Below, one piece after another: positions 17,819-26,313 of a stretch of DNA of 64,000 bases. This stretch comes from VAZQ01 sp040510075. GTDB taxonomy: Bacteria; Pseudomonadota; Alphaproteobacteria; Rhizobiales; Xanthobacteraceae. The stretch spans positions 3,862-67,861 of the forward strand of contig JBEVJT010000001.1 of NCBI GenBank assembly GCA_040510075.1. Direction: 5' to 3'. The notes beneath the pieces were generated by a model. That model was given only the letters and a program-made list of their open reading frames with translations. It was not told where the DNA came from and did not search any database. How positions within the stretch are numbered: position 1 is the stretch's first letter; every line of letters starts with the position of its first letter. A program made the translations under genes and the position numbers.

Positions 17819-17865
17819 CAGATAGATTTCAGCTTCCCCCGCGCTTGCCAAGCTAACGGTGTCAG

Positions 17866-17899
17866 CCGCCGCGGGCGCTAAGGACTATTCCCGCGGCGG
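17866..17899. terminator. Hairpin between convergent genes
   Basis: A perfect 10-bp stem (CCGCCGCGGG at 17866-17875 and CCCGCGGCGG at 17890-17899) with a 14-base loop lies between the convergent patatin and DUF892 genes. There is no T-run, so intrinsic termination is uncertain. Confidence 0.5.
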
Positions 17900-17956
17900 G
17901 AACGCTCGTGGCAACCAGAGCCTCGGTCCGAAGTGACCGCCTGGTCGACTGCAGCT

Positions 17957-18463
17957 TTAACTTGCCGCCTTCAGGTTCAGTTTCGCCTCGGCAATTTCGG
18001 TCAGCTTCTTGTCGGCAGCCTTTTCCTCGTCGAGGTTCTTCTGCAGCAAGGCCGCGCAGTCATTCCGGCCCAGCTGTTTTGCCCATGCAACCAGGGTGCC
18101 GTAGCGTGTCATTTCGTAATGCTCGACTGCTTGTGCGGCAGCAGCTAGCGCTGCATTGAGCACCTGCTTGTCCTCGGTGTCGCCAATGATGTCCTCGGCC
18201 TCTTCAATGATGCCGTCTATAGCGGGACAATCGACGCCCTTCGCCGTCATGCCCGCGAGCTGGAATACCTGCTCGAGGCGTTTCACGTGATTTTTGGTTT
18301 CGCCAAGATGAGTTTGAAACGCCTGCTTGAGCGATGCGTCGCTGGCTTTTTCGATCATCGTGGGAAGGGAATTCACGATCTGGTTCTCTGCATAAAAAAT
18401 ATCGCGCAATGTGTGCGCGAACAGATCGTTCATGTTTTTGATGTCCTTCGAAAACAATCCCAT
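17957..18463 (-). CDS. Ferritin-like DUF892 (YciE/YciF) protein
   Basis: A 168-residue all-helical protein starting MGLFSKDIKNMNDLFAHTLRDIFYAENQI. It shows the DUF892 pattern of a four-helix ferritin-like bundle with metal-type residues in YAENQI, HLGETKNHVKRLE, IIEEAEDII and VEHYEMTRYGTL. YciE/YciF-type proteins are stress-induced and may bind di-iron; the function is otherwise unknown. No signal peptide is present. It is transcribed alone and is convergent with the patatin gene. Length and motifs are normal. Confidence 0.9.
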   Translation of the reverse strand: MGLFSKDIKNMNDLFAHTLRDIFYAENQIVNSLPTMIEKASDASLKQAFQTHLGETKNHVKRLEQVFQLAGMTAKGVDCPAIDGIIEEAEDIIGDTEDKQVLNAALAAAAQAVEHYEMTRYGTLVAWAKQLGRNDCAALLQKNLDEEKAADKKLTEIAEAKLNLKAAS

Positions 18464-18805
18464 GGCCTCGGCCTTTCGTCTCTGTTGCGGAAGATCGGAG
18501 CGGATGCGCGTTCACCCCTGCAGGTGCGCGCCGCCCTTACTTCTGCAACGGCGGAACCCGAGGACGGTTCCTAAGGACTTGCAGGCGTTGCTGGCCCTTG
18601 TCGGCTGAGAGCACCCACGGAACCTACCTCCCCGCGTTGCGCCGAGCGGCCCCCGATCAACGGTTCCTTTACCGGGAATCCAGCCGCGGGTGCATCAACC
18701 GTATTTGAACCAATTCCTGCCACATTGCGACTAATCGCGGTGGGAGAAGAGGCCCTGCCGTACCGGCTGTCAGACCGGCGGGCCAGGCTTGCAGGAGGGG
18801 CTCGA
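18464..18805. other. Intergenic region between divergent genes, no gene seen
   Basis: About 340 bases separate the start of the DUF892 gene from the secreted protein at 18806. The short open frames here do not look coding. The region should hold both promoters, but I see no motif clear enough to place. Confidence 0.5.
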
Positions 18806-19198
18806 ATGACATATTGCCGAAGACTGCTTTGGATGCACCGGCTGCTGGCAGGTGCGGGTCTGGCGCTAATGGCAGCCGTCCCCGCGCTTCGGCCGGCCGA
18901 GGCAGTGCCAAGCTACGATGGATTGTGGAGCGTGGTGATCGTGACGAGGGCCGGTCTCTGCGAGCCTTCATACCGCTATCCTGTTCGGATCATGAATGGT
19001 CATCTCGTCAATGCCGGCAAAGCGAGCGTGCAGATCAGCGGACGGGTGGGAAAGAACGGTGCGGTCGTCGTGAACGTCAGTTCGGGAGACAAGACAGCCA
19101 TCGGCACCGGCCATCTCGCTGAAACGAAGGGCGCCGGCAACTGGACCGGCGGCAATGGGGTCTGCTCAGGCACTTGGCAGGCGGAGCGCCGCACCTAA
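18806..19198 (+). CDS. Secreted small conserved protein, unknown function
   Basis: A 130-residue protein from ATG 18806, preceded by GGAGGGG. A signal peptide (LLAGAGLALMAAVPALRPAEA) is followed by a periplasmic domain of about 95 residues: PSYDGLWSVVIVTRAGLCEPSYRYPVRI ... VQISGRVGKNG ... VNVSSGDK ... GAGNWTGGNGVCSGTWQAER. Alternating strands and two cysteines (GLCEPS and GVCSGTW) suggest a small beta barrel closed by a disulfide. The family recurs in Bradyrhizobium-type genomes without known function. A strong hairpin follows the gene. Confidence 0.7.
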   Translation: MTYCRRLLWMHRLLAGAGLALMAAVPALRPAEAVPSYDGLWSVVIVTRAGLCEPSYRYPVRIMNGHLVNAGKASVQISGRVGKNGAVVVNVSSGDKTAIGTGHLAETKGAGNWTGGNGVCSGTWQAERRT

Positions 19199-19231
19199 GC
19201 GCTCCATACACGTTCCTCGAAAATTCTGTGG

Positions 19232-19257
19232 AATGCCCGAGCCCAGGCTCGGGCATT
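19232..19257 (+). terminator. Intrinsic terminator-like hairpin
   Basis: A 12-bp perfect inverted repeat (AATGCCCGAGCC at 19232-19243, GGCTCGGGCATT at 19246-19257) lies 34 bases after the secreted protein gene. It is followed by a short CGTTTGT tract. Confidence 0.65.
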
Positions 19258-19305
19258 CGTTTGTGTGGCTTGCGCCGTGAGCGTCAGTGGCATTCGTATA
19301 GCAGC

Positions 19306-19749
19306 ATGAAGCGAGCACCATCTGGAAAACTGCCGGCGCTGCTCGTCTACGCCACTGGGCTGACCTGTGGCGTGTTGTCTGCCGTCGCGCTGCAGATCTA
19401 TCTCGCTGGGACTGGGTTCAGCCTAGTTCCCCTATGGGACAGCCTCTTTTCTGGGCGGGTTCTGGATTTGCGTACGACGGGGCCGTGGTGGGCAATCGCA
19501 GGGATCTCATTTCTGATTAGTGGTGTCGTCGCAGCTGCCCTCAGCCGGATTTCGTTCCCGCTGCGCCGATTTCGGTTCGCGCGCTGGATCTTGGGCATCG
19601 CGCTCGTGCTCCTGCTGGCTCATTTGGGACAGGAATCGGCGGCTATTCACCCCGTTTACACAGCCGCCAATACAGCGATCAGCTTGGTAGCCTTGGGTAT
19701 CGCGAGCATGCTAGCGCTGTGCGGGGCTTATTTTACCGTGCAGCGGTGA
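19306..19749 (+). CDS. Four-helix integral membrane protein, unknown function
   Basis: A 147-residue protein with about four hydrophobic segments (LLVYATGLTCGVLSAVALQIYL, WWAIAGISFLISGVVAAAL, WILGIALVLLLAHLG, ISLVALGIASMLALCGAYF). Basic loops RISFPLRRFRFAR sit on the cytoplasmic side. No transporter or enzyme motif is seen. ATG 19306 is chosen; longer readings run into the terminator hairpin upstream. It is followed 154 bases later by the signal peptidase-like gene. Function unknown. Confidence 0.6.
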   Translation: MKRAPSGKLPALLVYATGLTCGVLSAVALQIYLAGTGFSLVPLWDSLFSGRVLDLRTTGPWWAIAGISFLISGVVAAALSRISFPLRRFRFARWILGIALVLLLAHLGQESAAIHPVYTAANTAISLVALGIASMLALCGAYFTVQR

Positions 19750-19903
19750 GGTTGCCTCTGTGGTTCAATATTACCAGCTCGGCACGGAACTGTGGTATAG
19801 GGTTTGAACCTGAGCGCGCCGTCCCCCGACTAAATCGAGCGGTGGTGCGGCTTCCGAGACGTGCAGTCCTGCGTTATTGACCGGCACAAGCGCGGAGACC
19901 TTG

Positions 19904-20785
19904 ATGGCATTGGCGGCCGATTACGCACCTGCCAGAACTCGGGAACAGCGTAGCCCATCGCCTTGGGTTGCCGGCCTGCTCACCCTGCTCGCCCCTGGTC
20001 TCGGTCATCTGTACATCGGTCAGCCCAAGCGCGGCATTTTCCTATTCGCTCTCGTTATGATCGCGGACACATTGCTCATGTTCGCAATGATGGGAGTGCT
20101 GGCGCGATTTTGGATGTTTGCCATCAGCGGTGGTCTGCTTTTCGGACTTTGGCTTTACATCCTGGTCGACGCTGTGTTGCGTGCTCGGCGCACCCCTTTG
20201 GATATGTCCCAATCACTCAGTCGCTGGACGATTTATGCAGGTGCATTCCTCTTGGCCTGCCTCGTCTTTGCAGCGCCATGCATATACGCCCTGCAGGCGA
20301 AAGCATCAGGTCGGCTGCTTTGGTTGAGCGCCCAGAGCTCCAGCATGGAGCCAACGCTTGAGACCGGGGAATACGTTCTTGCCGATGCAACTTACTATCG
20401 AACTCGCCTGCCGAGCCGAGGCGAGGTTGCCGTCTACAAGCATCCCTTGCAACCGGACAGCCACTTCATAAACCGGATCGTGGCAGTCGAGGGTGATCGC
20501 ATCGCCGTAAAGAATGGCCATGCAATCGTGAACGGAATGTACGTCGAGGAGCCTTATGCGGAGCTTGCATCAGTAGCGTCACCCTCGGCGGACCTGCCTG
20601 AAATTCCCGTACCCGCTGGCCACGTATTCATGCTGGGCGACAACCGAGCGAGCAAGGCAAATAGCCGCGACAGCGCCGTGCAGGGCTTGATTCCGGTCAC
20701 GCACCTAATTGGAAGAGTGACCGACGTGGCGATATCTCGCCATGTTCTGCGCATGGGACGCTGGGTAGGAACGCCGAGCAACTAG
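19904..20785 (+). CDS. lepB: Signal peptidase I family protein with altered catalytic dyad
   Basis: A 293-residue protein. Residues ~12-120 carry several helices beginning with a TM2-like segment (LLAPGLGHLYIGQPKRG). The S26 domain follows, with nucleophile Ser147 in SSSMEPTL, the FINRIVAVEGD box and GDNRASKANSRDS near the end. The general-base lysine normally found at the KR of this box is Asn190 here (codon AAC at 20471-20473), one base from a lysine codon. Signal peptidase I removes Sec signal peptides at the periplasmic face. The missing lysine suggests an inactive or altered paralogue. ATG 19904 has GGAG six bases upstream. Confidence 0.8.
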   Translation: MALAADYAPARTREQRSPSPWVAGLLTLLAPGLGHLYIGQPKRGIFLFALVMIADTLLMFAMMGVLARFWMFAISGGLLFGLWLYILVDAVLRARRTPLDMSQSLSRWTIYAGAFLLACLVFAAPCIYALQAKASGRLLWLSAQSSSMEPTLETGEYVLADATYYRTRLPSRGEVAVYKHPLQPDSHFINRIVAVEGDRIAVKNGHAIVNGMYVEEPYAELASVASPSADLPEIPVPAGHVFMLGDNRASKANSRDSAVQGLIPVTHLIGRVTDVAISRHVLRMGRWVGTPSN

Positions 20786-20792
20786 GAGATAC

Positions 20793-20818
20793 AGCAGGAC
20801 GCGCTCCAGCGTCCTGCT
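20793..20818 (+). terminator. Terminator-like hairpin after lepB-like gene
   Basis: AGCAGGACGC at 20793-20802 pairs with GCGTCCTGCT at 20809-20818 around a six-base loop, 8 bases after the stop codon. There is no T-run; the arms resemble the AGCAGGAT/ATCCTGCT module of family A elements. Confidence 0.5.
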
Positions 20819-20888
20819 CACTCGGAACTGCCAGCCACGGCGCCGCGTTGAGGCAGAAATGTACCCGCATCAGTTCTACAGGCGAGCC

Positions 20889-21324
20889 ATGCAGCACCCA
20901 TGCATCGGCAGGTGCAATCGTTCTGCAATTATCGCTGGACTCCTACTGCTCGCCGGCACGGCGGCAATCGCCCAAACCAGCGACGGAACGAGCGGATCAG
21001 CAGGTTCGGCAGCTACGGGCGGGACGGGCGGCACGGGTAGCTGGCGCAAGCTCTATTCCGAGCGGCCGCCCTGCGGCGCCGACGCCGGGCCAGTCGTCCA
21101 CATTGCCTCCAAAGAATGGCAACGGCCGGTCCACGGATTTGCCCTCACGCTTTCTGCCTCCTGAAGTTGGAGGATCCTCCGGACGGCCCTCCACGACCGG
21201 CCGCGGAAACCTTCAGGGCGGCAGCACACTGCCAGGATGCCCGCCGGGTTCGGCCGTTTCTGGAACTCCGCGGATCATAAATGATCCAGCACTGGGGATG
21301 GGCCCGAACGCTCCGGGCTGCTGA
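20889..21324 (+). pseudogene. Secreted Gly/Ser/Pro-rich protein, probable frameshift
   Basis: The first frame gives a signal peptide (AIIAGLLLLAGTAAIAQ) and a Gly/Ser/Thr-rich stretch (TSGSAGSAATGGTGGTGS). A +1 frame then continues with similar composition (GASSIPSGRPAAPTPGQSS, LPPEVGGSSGRPSTTG, LPGCPPGSAVSG) to a TGA at 21324. Read singly, each frame is implausible: one has a secreted start and an odd end, the other a meaningless start and a natural-looking end. A shift near 21030-21055 would join them into one short secreted disordered protein of a type common in Bradyrhizobium-like genomes. This reading is inferred from composition, not from a strong domain, so confidence is moderate. Confidence 0.45.
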
Positions 21325-21403
21325 GACTCGTGCTAACATGACCCACGGGTGAGGAGCCGCACCCTATGAAACGTGCGCCGAGCCACAAAGTGAGGGACTG
21401 TTC

Positions 21404-22285
21404 GTGGGCAAGCATAAGTTCATCATCGAACCGCATTTCCGACTGCAGGAATGGATCGCCGAGGAGAAAGGATATTTCAAGGACGAGAACCTGGATTACG
21501 TATTTCAGGAGCTGATCAGGTCGACGGACGGCGCGCATCACGACCGCGGAGATAAGGTCGGCGCGATGCAGTCCTTCGAGCGCGGACGGACAGCTGACGT
21601 GAGCTGCGCCTGTCATTGGACGGTGGGTGTTGCCGCATCGACAGGGAAGGGTCGCCTGTATGCGGATGTCTACTCCGTCGCTCCGGCCGGAGTATTCGTT
21701 CCCGCTGATTCACCGGTTAGAAGTCCCGAAGATCTTGCTGGCGTGCCCATCGCGGTCGGGTATCAATCCGGCAGCCACTACTCCAGCATCCAGGCGCTTG
21801 AGCAATATTTGCCCGCTGACAAGATTGTTCTGACGTTTGCCGACGGCATGTTGTTCCACCGGCTCGATCAGCTGATATCGGGTAAGGCGCAGGCGTCTGC
21901 GCTGTTCAGCGGACCTTATTACCTGGCTGAGCAGCTGGGCTTTCGCAAAATCATAGATGCCACATTCATGATCGCAACCATGGTGACGGGCGATCCGGAT
22001 CCGGAAGACTTGCGCAAGTTTTTTCGCGCGCTCAGACGAGCACAACGGGATCTCGATCTGCGGCCGGATCTTTATACGCACTACTACAAAAATGAATTCC
22101 CTGCGCGATATCACAGGATCATGGATACGCGGCGCTGGGGACCGGGCGAGCGGTTGGTTTTTGAGCCGTATACGAAGGAGGTATACGAACAGACGTTCAA
22201 ATGGATTGCTGATCACGGCATTTTCGCCGGCAGCGGGATGGGAAGCGGCGATTACGAGCAAGCAGTGATGAGCACGGCAGCTTGA
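21404..22285 (+). CDS. NMT1/THI5-like substrate-binding-fold protein without signal peptide
   Basis: A 293-residue periplasmic-binding-protein fold: HFRLQEWIAEEKGYFKDENLD at the N-terminus, ADVSCACHWTVGVAA, SPEDLAGVPIAVGYQSGSHYS (the NMT1 ligand-loop region), then GKAQASALFSGPYY. It resembles ABC transporter nitrate/taurine/pyrimidine binding proteins but has no signal peptide or lipobox, and no permease or ATPase lies nearby. A GTG start at 21404 is supported by GAGGGA six bases upstream. I infer a cytoplasmic ligand-binding protein or enzyme of this fold. I recognise near-identical proteins in Bradyrhizobium, also annotated only as substrate-binding proteins. Confidence 0.8.
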   Translation: MGKHKFIIEPHFRLQEWIAEEKGYFKDENLDYVFQELIRSTDGAHHDRGDKVGAMQSFERGRTADVSCACHWTVGVAASTGKGRLYADVYSVAPAGVFVPADSPVRSPEDLAGVPIAVGYQSGSHYSSIQALEQYLPADKIVLTFADGMLFHRLDQLISGKAQASALFSGPYYLAEQLGFRKIIDATFMIATMVTGDPDPEDLRKFFRALRRAQRDLDLRPDLYTHYYKNEFPARYHRIMDTRRWGPGERLVFEPYTKEVYEQTFKWIADHGIFAGSGMGSGDYEQAVMSTAA

Positions 22286-22338
22286 GCTACAAAAGCGCGG
22301 CGCATTCAGCAATCTGCGAAGCTCAGTCTTACCGCGAC

Positions 22339-22521
22339 TCAGAAAGTCCGCGCATTCGACAACGGCTTTCCCACAGTCGCAAGTTCAGCTTTTTCCGCTA
22401 AATTGAGCCAGCGTCTTTCAAGGCTCCGGTAGTTAGCCGCCACTTGCGGCGAACTCGCTAGTCGTGCGCGCCTGGCACAGTCCCCCGCCTGCTCGCGGCA
22501 ATATCTCGCATAGGACGACAT
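22339..22521 (-). CDS. Small conserved hypothetical protein
   Basis: A 60-residue basic helical protein (SSYARYCREQAGDCARRARLASSPQVAANYRSLERRWLNLAEKAE). It belongs to a short family frequent in Bradyrhizobium-like genomes, with a YxxxxxExA-DCxRRAR motif and an SLExRWLxLAE helix. No role is known. ATG 22521 follows a GTG one codon upstream. It is transcribed toward the NMT1-like gene. Confidence 0.6.
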   Translation of the reverse strand: MSSYARYCREQAGDCARRARLASSPQVAANYRSLERRWLNLAEKAELATVGKPLSNARTF

Positions 22522-22766
22522 CACACGCTGTAGCTACGCGCACCCAAACACACATATTTCACGCCCACGCAACACGAGTATCGTTCGAACCGGCTCTAAC
22601 TCAAGCAGCCCGCGTGTGTTGCCGGGGCGATTTGCAGCACGTGTGGCTTTGGCGTCACACGCGATTGCCACTGTTTGATTGGATGACTCCCTTACAATCG
22701 AGCTATTAATAGGCGCGGAAAGGCCTTCGATTCGGCATTTCTTTCTGATGCTGGTAGGCTTGAGAT

Positions 22767-23009
22767 ATGAAGTCTCTGCATGAGGGTGCATACCCGATGG
22801 CCGCGCTGAGCGCGCTCGTAGCGCTTTTTCGCGCGCTCATAGCGAAGGGCGTATTCACCCGAGAGGAAGCGGCGCGCGTCATTCTGGACGAAGCGGTCGC
22901 GCGTGCTATCCAGGCGGAAGCTGAGGATCAGCACGCTGACGGCAGAGCAAGCTCGGAGATCAATCGCCAATCGGCAGAAATCCTGAAGTTTCTCGCCGAG
23001 AAGCTGTAG
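22767..23009 (+). CDS. Small helical protein, unknown function
   Basis: An 80-residue protein with a hydrophobic helix (ALSALVALFRALIAKGVFT), then TREEAARVILDEAVARAIQAE and a polar C-terminal helix ending LKFLAEKL. The layout suggests a compact helical bundle and no membrane span of full length. ATG 22767 is the first start. An alternative at 22797 would keep the hydrophobic segment. A hairpin follows the stop. Confidence 0.5.
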   Translation: MKSLHEGAYPMAALSALVALFRALIAKGVFTREEAARVILDEAVARAIQAEAEDQHADGRASSEINRQSAEILKFLAEKL

Positions 23010-23018
23010 ACGTCCGCC

Positions 23019-23037
23019 TCACCCCGGGTGGGGGTGA
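23019..23037 (+). terminator. Short GC hairpin
   Basis: TCACCCC at 23019-23025 pairs with GGGGTGA at 23031-23037, 10 bases after the 80-residue ORF. There is no T-run, so it is a weak terminator candidate. Confidence 0.35.
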
Positions 23038-23148
23038 ACCGCCTTCGACCGCGCGAACGTTCCCTGCGGACCCGAGAACGCCTCACATTTCCGCCGCATC
23101 CCGCGTGCTACGCTTGGCGTCGTTCACGTGCTGATTGACGGCCGCAGC

Positions 23149-25074
23149 ATGCGTCTTTTCTTCGTCATCTCCACGCTTGTGCTCGCGGTATGGGGCGGGC
23201 AGCCCGCATTCAGTGAACCGCGGAGCAGCGGGGCACTGCGCATTGAATGGGAGGTGAAAAACCGTTTCCGACTTTTCCGCAATGAAACGGACTTCCAGCA
23301 TCATGTAAGCGCCGCGCGGGGGCAAAGCGTGCTCGCGGCGGAGCAGCGGCTTGCGCGCGAGACGGACGGCCGCGGCTGGGCTCGCGACCTCGTGGAACGC
23401 TTGTGCGTGGATCGGGCCGGCAATCTTCTGGAAACCTGCGAACGCGATGGCGAGCGCGAGCATTACCTCGCTCCGCGCGATCACCGCATTGGAGTTCTGC
23501 TGGCCGGCAGCCTGCCCACGAATGGCGGCTGCCTTTGGACGTTCGATGACGGCGATGGTGCGCAGCGCACGGTGAATGCGGCCTGCACTGACGAAGTCAA
23601 ACTGCGCGTTCGTTATGGCCGGAAAACACTTGCGAGCGTGGACGTTGTGCTGCCCGACGGGACTGCGCAACGCCTGGTGAGTGATATTGCAGTACGCGAT
23701 CTCTTCATTGCAGGCATGGGCGATTCCATCGCCGCCGGTGAGGGCAATCCCGATCGCGCAATCCGGCTCTCCGACGAGGGTTTTTGCTTCAAGCGCTTCA
23801 ACGGTGTTGAATATTATCGGCCGGGACGCGCCGGCTATAATGGGAACAAGAGCTGCAGCACGTCAGCCGATTACGCCTCCACTGAATGGGCGCGCCACGG
23901 CGCGCGCTGGATGAGCGGAGCGTGCCATCGCTCCCTATACAGCTATCAGACGCGGGCAACGCTCGCGATCGCGATCGAGAACCCGCACATCGCCGTCACC
24001 TTCGTTCCGCTCGGCTGCTCGGGCGCTACCGTGGACATCGGCTTCCTCGGCAGTCTCCGCGCGCTTGAATGCCCATCTTCCGGAAGCGCATGTGCAAAGA
24101 CCACGCGCGCCCAGATTTCCGCGCTGGGGGAGGTGATGGGGAATGCGCCGGGCCGGGCGCTTGACGCCGTCCTGCTCACGATTGGAGCGAATGATGTACT
24201 TTTCTCCGGGTTGATGGCCAATGTGATCGTCGAGCCCAGCACCGAGCGCAATCTACTCATGCGGGCCGGTAACATCGCGTCCGTCGAAGGATCTCAAAAA
24301 ATCCTTGAGAACGACTTGCCGGGCAACTTCGCCAGAGTGCGCTCTGCGCTCAAGCCGTTCGTAGGCGGAGATCTCTCGCGCGTGGTGTTCGTCACATACG
24401 GAAATCCGGCCATGGCGGCCCCGAATAGGCCGTGTTCTGGAGGACGGGAGGGCTTTGACGTGCACCCGGCGTTCGGCGCAGACGGCGAGCGGCTGCGTCA
24501 GACCGTTGAATTCGTTTCGCAGCGGTTTCTGCCTCGGGTCAAGGCGCTCGCGCTCTGCACTGATAAGAGCTGCCGCGATGCTTCGAGCAATTCGATGAGG
24601 TTCGTCGACGGGCATCAAGCAGCTTTTGAGTTGCACGGCGCTTGTGCGCGCGCCGATGATGATCCCGTTTTTGACCGCCAGTGTTTTTCAGGAAAGGGCG
24701 AAGCGTTCCGGAGCGGCACCACTACTGCGGCAACCGATCCGATGTCCTGCGGCAGGCCTGCGAGCGAATTTCGCCCTTACGCGTCGCGCGCACGATGGAT
24801 CCGAACGGCGAACGACAGCTATCTCGCCGCCATGAGCTACCCTGAGGGGTTGCCCGCAATCCTGCAACCGAGCGACCTGCACGACGCTATCTGGGGCATT
24901 CTGGCCGTCGTTTACGGAGGCGTCATACACCCCACCGCGGAGGGCTACGCCGCGATGGCCGATGCCGCCCTGCCCGCTCTTCGCCAGGCGCTCGGCCTCG
25001 CTGCCCCCTCGGTTCAAGTGAATAGCGAGCCCCTGCCGGCCGCCAATCTGCTGCCCCCGCCATCGGTGCACTGA
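23149..25074 (+). CDS. Secreted SGNH/GDSL-type hydrolase
   Basis: A 641-residue protein from ATG 23149 with a signal peptide (LFFVISTLVLAVWGGQPAFS). An N-terminal region of about 180 residues is likely beta-rich (ALRIEWEVKNRFRLF, LRVRYGRKTLASVDVVLPDG). The SGNH domain follows: block I AGMGDSIAAGEGNPD with the catalytic Ser, a Gly-containing LGCSGATVD, block III TIGANDVLFSG and block V near GGVIHPTAEGYAAMAD with the catalytic His. It should hydrolyse an ester in the periplasm or outside the cell. Many cysteines (SCST, GCSG, CPSSGSAC) suggest disulfides. No operon partner is evident; the substrate is unknown. Confidence 0.8.
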   Translation: MRLFFVISTLVLAVWGGQPAFSEPRSSGALRIEWEVKNRFRLFRNETDFQHHVSAARGQSVLAAEQRLARETDGRGWARDLVERLCVDRAGNLLETCERDGEREHYLAPRDHRIGVLLAGSLPTNGGCLWTFDDGDGAQRTVNAACTDEVKLRVRYGRKTLASVDVVLPDGTAQRLVSDIAVRDLFIAGMGDSIAAGEGNPDRAIRLSDEGFCFKRFNGVEYYRPGRAGYNGNKSCSTSADYASTEWARHGARWMSGACHRSLYSYQTRATLAIAIENPHIAVTFVPLGCSGATVDIGFLGSLRALECPSSGSACAKTTRAQISALGEVMGNAPGRALDAVLLTIGANDVLFSGLMANVIVEPSTERNLLMRAGNIASVEGSQKILENDLPGNFARVRSALKPFVGGDLSRVVFVTYGNPAMAAPNRPCSGGREGFDVHPAFGADGERLRQTVEFVSQRFLPRVKALALCTDKSCRDASSNSMRFVDGHQAAFELHGACARADDDPVFDRQCFSGKGEAFRSGTTTAATDPMSCGRPASEFRPYASRARWIRTANDSYLAAMSYPEGLPAILQPSDLHDAIWGILAVVYGGVIHPTAEGYAAMADAALPALRQALGLAAPSVQVNSEPLPAANLLPPPSVH

Positions 25075-25117
25075 CCGCGCGCCCGGCAGCTCTCCTGCGG
25101 TCAAGCCGCGCTGGTGC

Positions 25118-25213
25118 TAGAGCAGGATGCCTTTCTTCGAAGCGCCCTCCCGCTCCACTTCTTGATGGAGCATGATCTTTCCAAAAACTGGTTTCCATTT
25201 TTTGGGATCATGC
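25118..25213. repeat. Palindromic intergenic element, family A copy 2
   Basis: The copy starts with CTAGAGCAGGAT and later shows GCATGATC at 25170-25177 pairing with GATCATGC at 25206-25213 around CCAAAAACTGGTTTCC. It has the same two-module structure as the copy at 32.3 kb and lies between convergent genes. Confidence 0.75.
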
Positions 25214-25230
25214 GCGGTGACGCAGTCGTA

Positions 25231-26295
25231 CTAAGCCACGCCCAGCTTTTTCTGTAAGCTGGTCGATGAAGTTGTGTACTGGAACACCAGGCGTTTGTCC
25301 GGGAAGACGTAGCGATGCGCCTTTTGCGCCATCAGCGCCGCTTCATGAAAGCCTGACAGGATCAGCTTGAGTTTGCCCGGGTACCAGCCGATGTCGCCGA
25401 TGGCAAAAATACCCGGAACGCTCGATTCGAAGGCCGCCGTATCGACCAGGATGTATTCGCCATCTTTCATCTCCATTCCCCAGGTCGCGAGCGGGCCCGG
25501 CTTCATTGTGAGCCCGAAGAACGCGAGCATGACGTCGCAGGCAATCTCGAAATGCGAGCCATCGCTGCGCCGCACGATGGCCTTGCCGACTTGACCGTCG
25601 GTACCTTCCAGTCGCGACACTTGGCCCAGGACGAAATCGATTTTCCCCTCGCCCACCAGCGCCATCATCTTGTTGACGCTGTCCGGGGCAGCGCGGAAGT
25701 CGCTGCGCCGATGCAACAGCGTCAAATGGCTGGCGAGCGGCGCGAGATTAAGAGTCCAGTCGAGCGCGGAATCGCCCCCGCCGACGATAAGAATGCGTTT
25801 GCCGCGGTAGGCATCCATTTGCCGCACCGCGTAGAAAACCGACGAGCCTTCGTAAGCTTCGATTCCCGGAATCGGGGGCCGCTTTGGCTGAAACAAGCCG
25901 CCACCCGCGGCAATCACTACTGCCTTTACATCGAAGACTTTGCCACGATCGGTTTTGACCCGGAATCGCGGATTGCCGGTGCGCTCAATGCTTTCGACCA
26001 TCTCCTCCAGGTGAAACACTGCTCCGAACGGCTTGATCTGCGCCATGAGGGCGTCGCACAGGCCTTGCCCGGTGACGTAAGGGAGGGCGGGAATGTCGTA
26101 GATCGGCTTCTCCGGATAGAGCTCGGCGCATTGGCCGCCGATCTTGTCGAGGATGTCGATGACGTGCGCCTTCATATCGAGCAAGCCGAGCTCGAACACT
26201 GCGAACAGGCCGCAGGGACCGGCGCCGATGATAAGTACGTCAGTGCGGATGACGCCCGCCTCGAGGATTTCACCCTCTCCTACGTGCTCTTGCAT
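25231..26295 (-). CDS. Ferredoxin--NAD(P)+ reductase, thioredoxin-reductase type
   Basis: A 354-residue flavoprotein with an FAD-binding fold (DVLIIGAGPCGLFAVFELG), an NAD(P)-binding fold (KRILIVGGGDSALDW) and the ATG-like flavin segment GIFAIGDIGWYPG. It lacks a CxxC redox pair, which separates it from thioredoxin reductases and places it with the YumC/Rhodopseudomonas-type FNRs. It passes electrons between NAD(P)H and a ferredoxin. The 2Fe-2S ferredoxin gene lies 18 bases upstream on the same strand, an obvious partner. The C-terminal tail (FQYTTSSTSLQKKLGV) stacks over FAD in this family. Confidence 0.92.
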   Translation of the reverse strand: MQEHVGEGEILEAGVIRTDVLIIGAGPCGLFAVFELGLLDMKAHVIDILDKIGGQCAELYPEKPIYDIPALPYVTGQGLCDALMAQIKPFGAVFHLEEMVESIERTGNPRFRVKTDRGKVFDVKAVVIAAGGGLFQPKRPPIPGIEAYEGSSVFYAVRQMDAYRGKRILIVGGGDSALDWTLNLAPLASHLTLLHRRSDFRAAPDSVNKMMALVGEGKIDFVLGQVSRLEGTDGQVGKAIVRRSDGSHFEIACDVMLAFFGLTMKPGPLATWGMEMKDGEYILVDTAAFESSVPGIFAIGDIGWYPGKLKLILSGFHEAALMAQKAHRYVFPDKRLVFQYTTSSTSLQKKLGVA

Positions 26296-26313
26296 GCGAA
26301 TGTGGCCGCCGCA

